NCBI GenBank assembly: GCA_903928635.1
Contig: CAIYRQ010000194.1
Location: 1 to 37,039, forward strand
Direction of reading: 5' to 3'
Origin: an uncultured beta proteobacterium
GTDB taxonomy: Bacteria; Pseudomonadota; Gammaproteobacteria; Burkholderiales; Burkholderiaceae_C
Length of the DNA: 37,039 nt
Both the position numbers and the translations under genes were made by a program. Positions 32,821-37,039 of the stretch are shown here, one piece after another (position 1 is the stretch's first letter; every line of letters begins with the position of its first letter). The notes below the pieces were generated by a model. That model was not told the origin of the DNA, did not search any database, and saw nothing but the letters and a program-made list of their open reading frames with translations.

Positions 32821-33189
32821 CTAAGGCGCGCAGACCCGTTTGAATGCGGTTTCGTAAACGGTGCCAGCGGGGACTTCTTTCCACAGACCTTCGCGGGTGA
32901 CCGAAAGCAGCGCTTGGCCCGAGGCCATGGGCTCCCAATAGGTGCTGGTCGATAGCACCTTGGTGCGGCCTTGCGCACAGTCGTAGGCAACCCGCGTGCG
33001 GCGCGACATTTCTCCGCCTTCATCGCGTAGCTTCAAATTCAGCAGCTCCCACACCTGGCGCACGGGTCCAACCCGCAGCACAGTCGCTGGGTCGATATGG
33101 AAGCTGCCCTCATCCGTCTCACCTATTTGCACCCAGTCCGCCCAGGCGGTGCCAGCGAGCAAAGTGAGCGCTATCAACATTTTTTTCAT
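32821..33189 (-). CDS. Small exported protein, surface-adhesin-E-like
   Basis: This 122-residue secreted or periplasmic protein has a classic signal peptide (MKKMLIALTLLAGTAWA, cleavage before DWV). The mature part contains FHIDPATVLRVGPVRQVWELLNLK, then RTRVAYDCAQGRTKVLSTSTYWEPMASG and a final FKRVC. Two cysteines could form a disulfide. This is the pattern of the surface-adhesin protein E-like domain, which is common in Burkholderiales and mostly of unknown function. The start at 33189 is fixed by the signal peptide, although the frame opens 14 codons earlier. It is co-directional with the ABM gene (38 bp upstream) and the GST gene (19 bp downstream). Confidence 0.78.
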   Translation of the reverse strand: MKKMLIALTLLAGTAWADWVQIGETDEGSFHIDPATVLRVGPVRQVWELLNLKLRDEGGEMSRRTRVAYDCAQGRTKVLSTSTYWEPMASGQALLSVTREGLWKEVPAGTVYETAFKRVCAP

Positions 33190-33227
33190 TGCGCCATTAC
33201 CTTGTCGTTCGTAAGCCTGCACCATCT

Positions 33228-33569
33228 TCACGGTTTCGAATAGGCACGTTCTACTCTGGCAATTCGGAGTTCATAGTGTGCATACCAATCACGCCGTCCC
33301 GTTTCTTGGGCGACTTGGTGTTCAGCGTTTTTTTTCCAATCCGAAATGGACTCCATGGACGTCCAGTACGACACCGTAATTCCAAAACCTGCGGCGTCGC
33401 GCGCGCTTTCTAGACCCAAATAGCCGGGCTGTTCGGCAGCCAGTTCGACCATACGATCGGCCATGACGCCATACCCCTTGTCCTGCGGCGTTCGCAGTGA
33501 CGAAAAAATGACGGCGTAATAAGGTGGTTCCTTTAACTGGGCAAAGGGTTCAAACGTTTTTGCTTTCAT
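33228..33569 (-). CDS. Antibiotic biosynthesis monooxygenase (ABM) domain protein
   Basis: This 113-residue small cytosolic protein has a ferredoxin-like alpha/beta barrel. It shows YYAVIFSSLRT (first strand), QPGYLGLESARDAAGFGITVSYWTSMESISDWKKNAEHQVAQ (paired strands and helix with the W-x-x-x-x-x-H arrangement) and RRDWYAHYELRIARVERAY at the end. ABM proteins act as cofactor-free oxygenases, haem-degrading enzymes or housekeeping proteins of unknown role; this one fits the last group. The ATG at 33569 is preceded by GGAG, and upstream in-frame codons overlap trhO, so they are ignored. It lies 22 bp after trhO on the same strand. Confidence 0.85.
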   Translation of the reverse strand: MKAKTFEPFAQLKEPPYYAVIFSSLRTPQDKGYGVMADRMVELAAEQPGYLGLESARDAAGFGITVSYWTSMESISDWKKNAEHQVAQETGRRDWYAHYELRIARVERAYSKP

Positions 33570-33591
33570 TACTTCGTGCTCCCCGCAGTGC

Positions 33592-34554
33592 TTACCCCGC
33601 TGCATTGCCTTCGCCAGCCACACGACCAATATGCGTTTGCGACCGTGCCTTGGCCAGCAACCACTGTCGCTGGCGCTCGCGGGCACGGTCTTTTTGCTCC
33701 GGCGTGCTCACACTGAAGCAGCGCGGGCAGCTCACGCCCAGCTCGTATTCGGGGGACTGCAGTGCCCCGTCCGGTAGCGGCTGGCGGCAGCAACGGCAAA
33801 GCTGGTGTTCGCCTGGGAGCAGGCCGTGTCCCACCGACACGCGCTCGTCAAACACAAAGCACTCGCCTTGCCACAGGCTTTCTTGCGGTGGCACGGTTTC
33901 CAAGTATTTCAGAATGCCGCCTTCCAGGTGGTAAACCTCATCAAAGCCCTGTGCACGCAGCAGGGCCGTAGATTTTTCGCAACGGATGCCACCGGTGCAA
34001 AACATGGCCACCCGGGGTTTTTTGCCGTCGCGCGCTTGCAGGTCGGGTGCTTGCGCCGTCCATGCGGGCAACTCTGAGAAGGTCTTGATGCGCGGATCCA
34101 GCGCTCCGGCAAAAGTGCCGATCTCGACCTCATAGTCATTGCGCGTGTCCACCACCACCACGTCCGGCGCGCTGATGAGCGCGTTCCAGTCCTGCGGTTG
34201 GACGTAGGTGCCCGCGCCGTTGGTGGGGCTGATGCCGGGCACGCCCATAGTGACGATTTCTTTTTTCAGCCGCACCTTCATGCGGTGAAAGGGCGACTTC
34301 TCGGACCATGATTCTTTGTGCACCAGGGTGGCAAATGCCAGGTCGGCGCGCAAATAGGCCAGCACAGCGCGCACATCGACCTCGGCTCCGGCAATGGTGC
34401 TGTTGATGCCTTCACGGGCCAGCAAAATCAGGCCTTTGACATGGCGCTGCAGGCACAGGTCCAGCAAGGGTGCCCGACGCTGCGCGTAGTCGGGCAGATC
34501 GACAAACAAATAAAAGGCAGCGGTCAGGTAGCGGGCATTCACTTGCGGGTTCAT
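33592..34554 (-). CDS. trhO: tRNA uridine(34) hydroxylase, rhodanese family (TrhO/YceA)
   Basis: This 320-residue cytosolic enzyme catalyses O2-dependent hydroxylation of uridine 34 in some tRNAs, a step toward (c)mo5U. Domain order is an N-terminal acylphosphatase-like UPF0176 domain (GLILLAREGINSTIAG, about 41-56) and a rhodanese domain (DVVVVDTRNDYEVEIGTFAGA). The active-site loop is FCTGGIRCEKS, with Cys186 and Cys192. A C-terminal cysteine-rich segment (CRCCRQPL and CPRC) resembles a metal site. ATG 34554 and a GTG at 34563 with a G-rich stretch 4 nt upstream are both possible starts. It follows dnaJ by 26 bp on the same strand. Confidence 0.9.
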   Translation of the reverse strand: MNPQVNARYLTAAFYLFVDLPDYAQRRAPLLDLCLQRHVKGLILLAREGINSTIAGAEVDVRAVLAYLRADLAFATLVHKESWSEKSPFHRMKVRLKKEIVTMGVPGISPTNGAGTYVQPQDWNALISAPDVVVVDTRNDYEVEIGTFAGALDPRIKTFSELPAWTAQAPDLQARDGKKPRVAMFCTGGIRCEKSTALLRAQGFDEVYHLEGGILKYLETVPPQESLWQGECFVFDERVSVGHGLLPGEHQLCRCCRQPLPDGALQSPEYELGVSCPRCFSVSTPEQKDRARERQRQWLLAKARSQTHIGRVAGEGNAAG

Positions 34555-34580
34555 GGCCAGCACTGTACCCCCACACCCTC

Positions 34581-35714
34581 TTAGCTGAAAAAGCCCTTGA
34601 GCTTGTCTTTCCAGCTATCGCCTGAAGGCGAATGTTTGCTGCCGCCTTTTTTGAACGACTCATCGAGCTCGCGCAGCAGCTTGCGTTGTGCGTCGTTGAG
34701 CTTGACCGGCGTCTCCACCGTGATGTGGCAATACAGGTCGCCGGGGTAGCTGGAGCGCACGCCTTTGATGCCTTTGCCACGCAGACGGAACTGCTTGCCG
34801 GTTTGCGTGCCTTCGGGCAGGTCAATCGCCGCTTTACCCGCCAGGGTGGGTACATCGATTTCGCCGCCGAGCGCCGCCGTCACGATGCTGATCGGCACGT
34901 TGCAGTGCAGGTCGTCGCCATCGCGCTCAAAAATGTCGTGCTTCTTGAGGCGGATTTCAATGTACAGATCACCCGGGGGGCCGCCGTTGGTGCCAGGCTC
35001 ACCATTGCCCGCGCTGCGAATGCGCATGCCGTCGTCGATACCGGCCGGAATTTTGACTTCCAGGGTTTTTTGGCGCTTGATCTTTCCCTGACCCGAGCAG
35101 GCGGTGCAGGGATCGGGAATGATCTTGCCCACACCGCGGCAAGTCGGGCAGGTTTGCTGCACGCTGAAAAAGCCCTGGCGCATTTGCACCGCACCCGCGC
35201 CGCCGCAGGTGCCGCACGATTTGATTTGCGTGCCGGGTTTGGCGCCGGTGCCCGCGCAGACTTCGCAGTTCTCGTGCGTAGGAATTCGAATCTGCGAGTC
35301 CTTGCCGTTGGCTGCTTCTTCCAGCGTGAGCTCCATGGCATAGCTCAGGTCGCCACCACGAAACACCTGGCGTCCGCCGCCCGAACGTCCACGCTGCTGG
35401 CCGAACATATCGCCAAAAATATCGCCAAACGCCTCGGCAAAACCACCAAAGCCTTCGGCGCCGGGGCCACCACGCATATTGGGGTCCACACCGGCGTGGC
35501 CATGCTGGTCATATGCCGCGCGCTTTTGCGGGTCCGACAACATTTCATAGGCCTCTTTGGCCTCTTTGAATTTCGCTTCGGCGTCTTTGGAGGCTTCACC
35601 CTGGTTGCGGTCCGGGTGGAACTTCATGGCCAGCTTGCGGTAGGACTTTTTAATTTCCTCTTCGGACGCGTTCTTGGCAACGCCCAGAATCTCGTAAAAA
35701 TCTCTTTTGGCCAT
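34581..35714 (-). CDS. dnaJ: Chaperone DnaJ (Hsp40)
   Basis: This 377-residue co-chaperone stimulates the DnaK ATPase and delivers unfolded proteins. The J-domain (1-70) has HPD at 33-35 in MKFHPDRN. A Gly/Phe-rich linker follows ([20 protein letters not shown]). A zinc domain has four CxxCxGxG-type repeats ([32 protein letters not shown]). The C-terminal substrate domain begins [17 protein letters not shown]. It is directly downstream of dnaK on the same strand, with a 12-bp hairpin between them that should lower dnaJ relative to dnaK. The start has GGAG about 11 nt upstream. Length and motifs are fully typical. Confidence 0.97.
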   Translation of the reverse strand: MAKRDFYEILGVAKNASEEEIKKSYRKLAMKFHPDRNQGEASKDAEAKFKEAKEAYEMLSDPQKRAAYDQHGHAGVDPNMRGGPGAEGFGGFAEAFGDIFGDMFGQQRGRSGGGRQVFRGGDLSYAMELTLEEAANGKDSQIRIPTHENCEVCAGTGAKPGTQIKSCGTCGGAGAVQMRQGFFSVQQTCPTCRGVGKIIPDPCTACSGQGKIKRQKTLEVKIPAGIDDGMRIRSAGNGEPGTNGGPPGDLYIEIRLKKHDIFERDGDDLHCNVPISIVTAALGGEIDVPTLAGKAAIDLPEGTQTGKQFRLRGKGIKGVRSSYPGDLYCHITVETPVKLNDAQRKLLRELDESFKKGGSKHSPSGDSWKDKLKGFFS

Positions 35715-35739
35715 GCGAATGTGTGCTCCGTAGCAACAG

Positions 35740-35777
35740 AAAAGCCGCGCTGAACTCCGTGGGGCGTTCAGCGCGGC
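35740..35777 (-). terminator. Hairpin between dnaK and dnaJ (partial terminator or processing stem)
   Basis: A perfect 12-bp inverted repeat, GCCGCGCTGAAC (35744-35755) with GTTCAGCGCGGC (35766-35777), has a 10-nt loop. On the minus strand the stem is followed by only four T, a weak tract. It follows the dnaK stop, so it likely attenuates or protects the dnaK message. Confidence 0.75.
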
Positions 35778-35808
35778 AGGTTTTTAAGCAGCCAGAGCTG
35801 CCCGGGAA

Positions 35809-37039
<1,231 letters not shown>

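Overview
The window is about 37 kb of dense, GC-rich chromosomal DNA with short intergenic gaps and no visible tRNA, rRNA, phage, transposon or CRISPR element. Gene content and protein character (ComEC/Rec2 with a conserved C-terminal tail, ATP-grasp/alpha-E pair, MocR regulators, DUF2189 protein, DmdC-type acyl-CoA dehydrogenase, DnaK/DnaJ/TrhO run) suggest a betaproteobacterium of the Burkholderiales, probably Comamonadaceae (Rhodoferax/Polaromonas-like). That placement is inference from protein character, not a database result.

Layout. (1) 1-2802, minus strand: GMC oxidoreductase, AcuI-type quinone/acrylyl-CoA reductase and the start of a 3-hydroxyisobutyrate-dehydrogenase-like gene, divergent from a MocR regulator (2950-4341). 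(2) 4406-8420: DUF2189 membrane protein, convergent RidA, and ComEC. (3) 8497-10913: circularly permuted ATP-grasp plus alpha-E pair. (4) 10918-13215: hotdog thioesterase divergent from a MarR regulator coupled to an MFS transporter. (5) 13205-16681: MltB-type lytic transglycosylase, divergent from an HDAC-family deacetylase coupled to an MscS channel. (6) 16765-27323: the accessory centrepiece. It holds a PF10118 protein with a ferritin-like di-iron ligand pattern, a two-TM unknown, a long GST-like protein, two exported sulfatases, a membrane-anchored formylglycine-generating enzyme (FGE), a TetR regulator on the opposite strand, an unknown propeller-like protein and a Baeyer-Villiger-type monooxygenase. 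(7) 27546-32126: etfBA, a DmdC-type acyl-CoA dehydrogenase and a nitronate monooxygenase. (8) 32139-37039, minus strand: dnaK (partial), dnaJ, trhO, an ABM monooxygenase, a surface-adhesin-E-like protein and a GST.

How the genes may work together. Region 6 looks like one regulon. The same 13-bp palindromic motif (11 of 13 bases identical) lies 45-55 bp before both of its putative operon heads, and one copy is in the intergenic region beside the TetR gene. Many genes overlap by ATGA or sit behind strong Shine-Dalgarno sites. The likely logic is desulfation of a hydrophobic sulfate ester at the cell envelope by formylglycine sulfatases matured by their own FGE. Oxygenase steps (putative di-iron protein, BVMO) would follow, with products feeding acyl-CoA oxidation that uses the adjacent ETF and acyl-CoA dehydrogenase. 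The substrate cannot be read from the sequence. Other regulatory signals seen are a near-perfect 24-bp palindrome upstream of etfBA, an inverted repeat over the mocR -35 box, paired palindromes in the marR/thioesterase gap, and two or three genes whose -10-like box lies exactly 6 nt before ATG (possible leaderless mRNAs).
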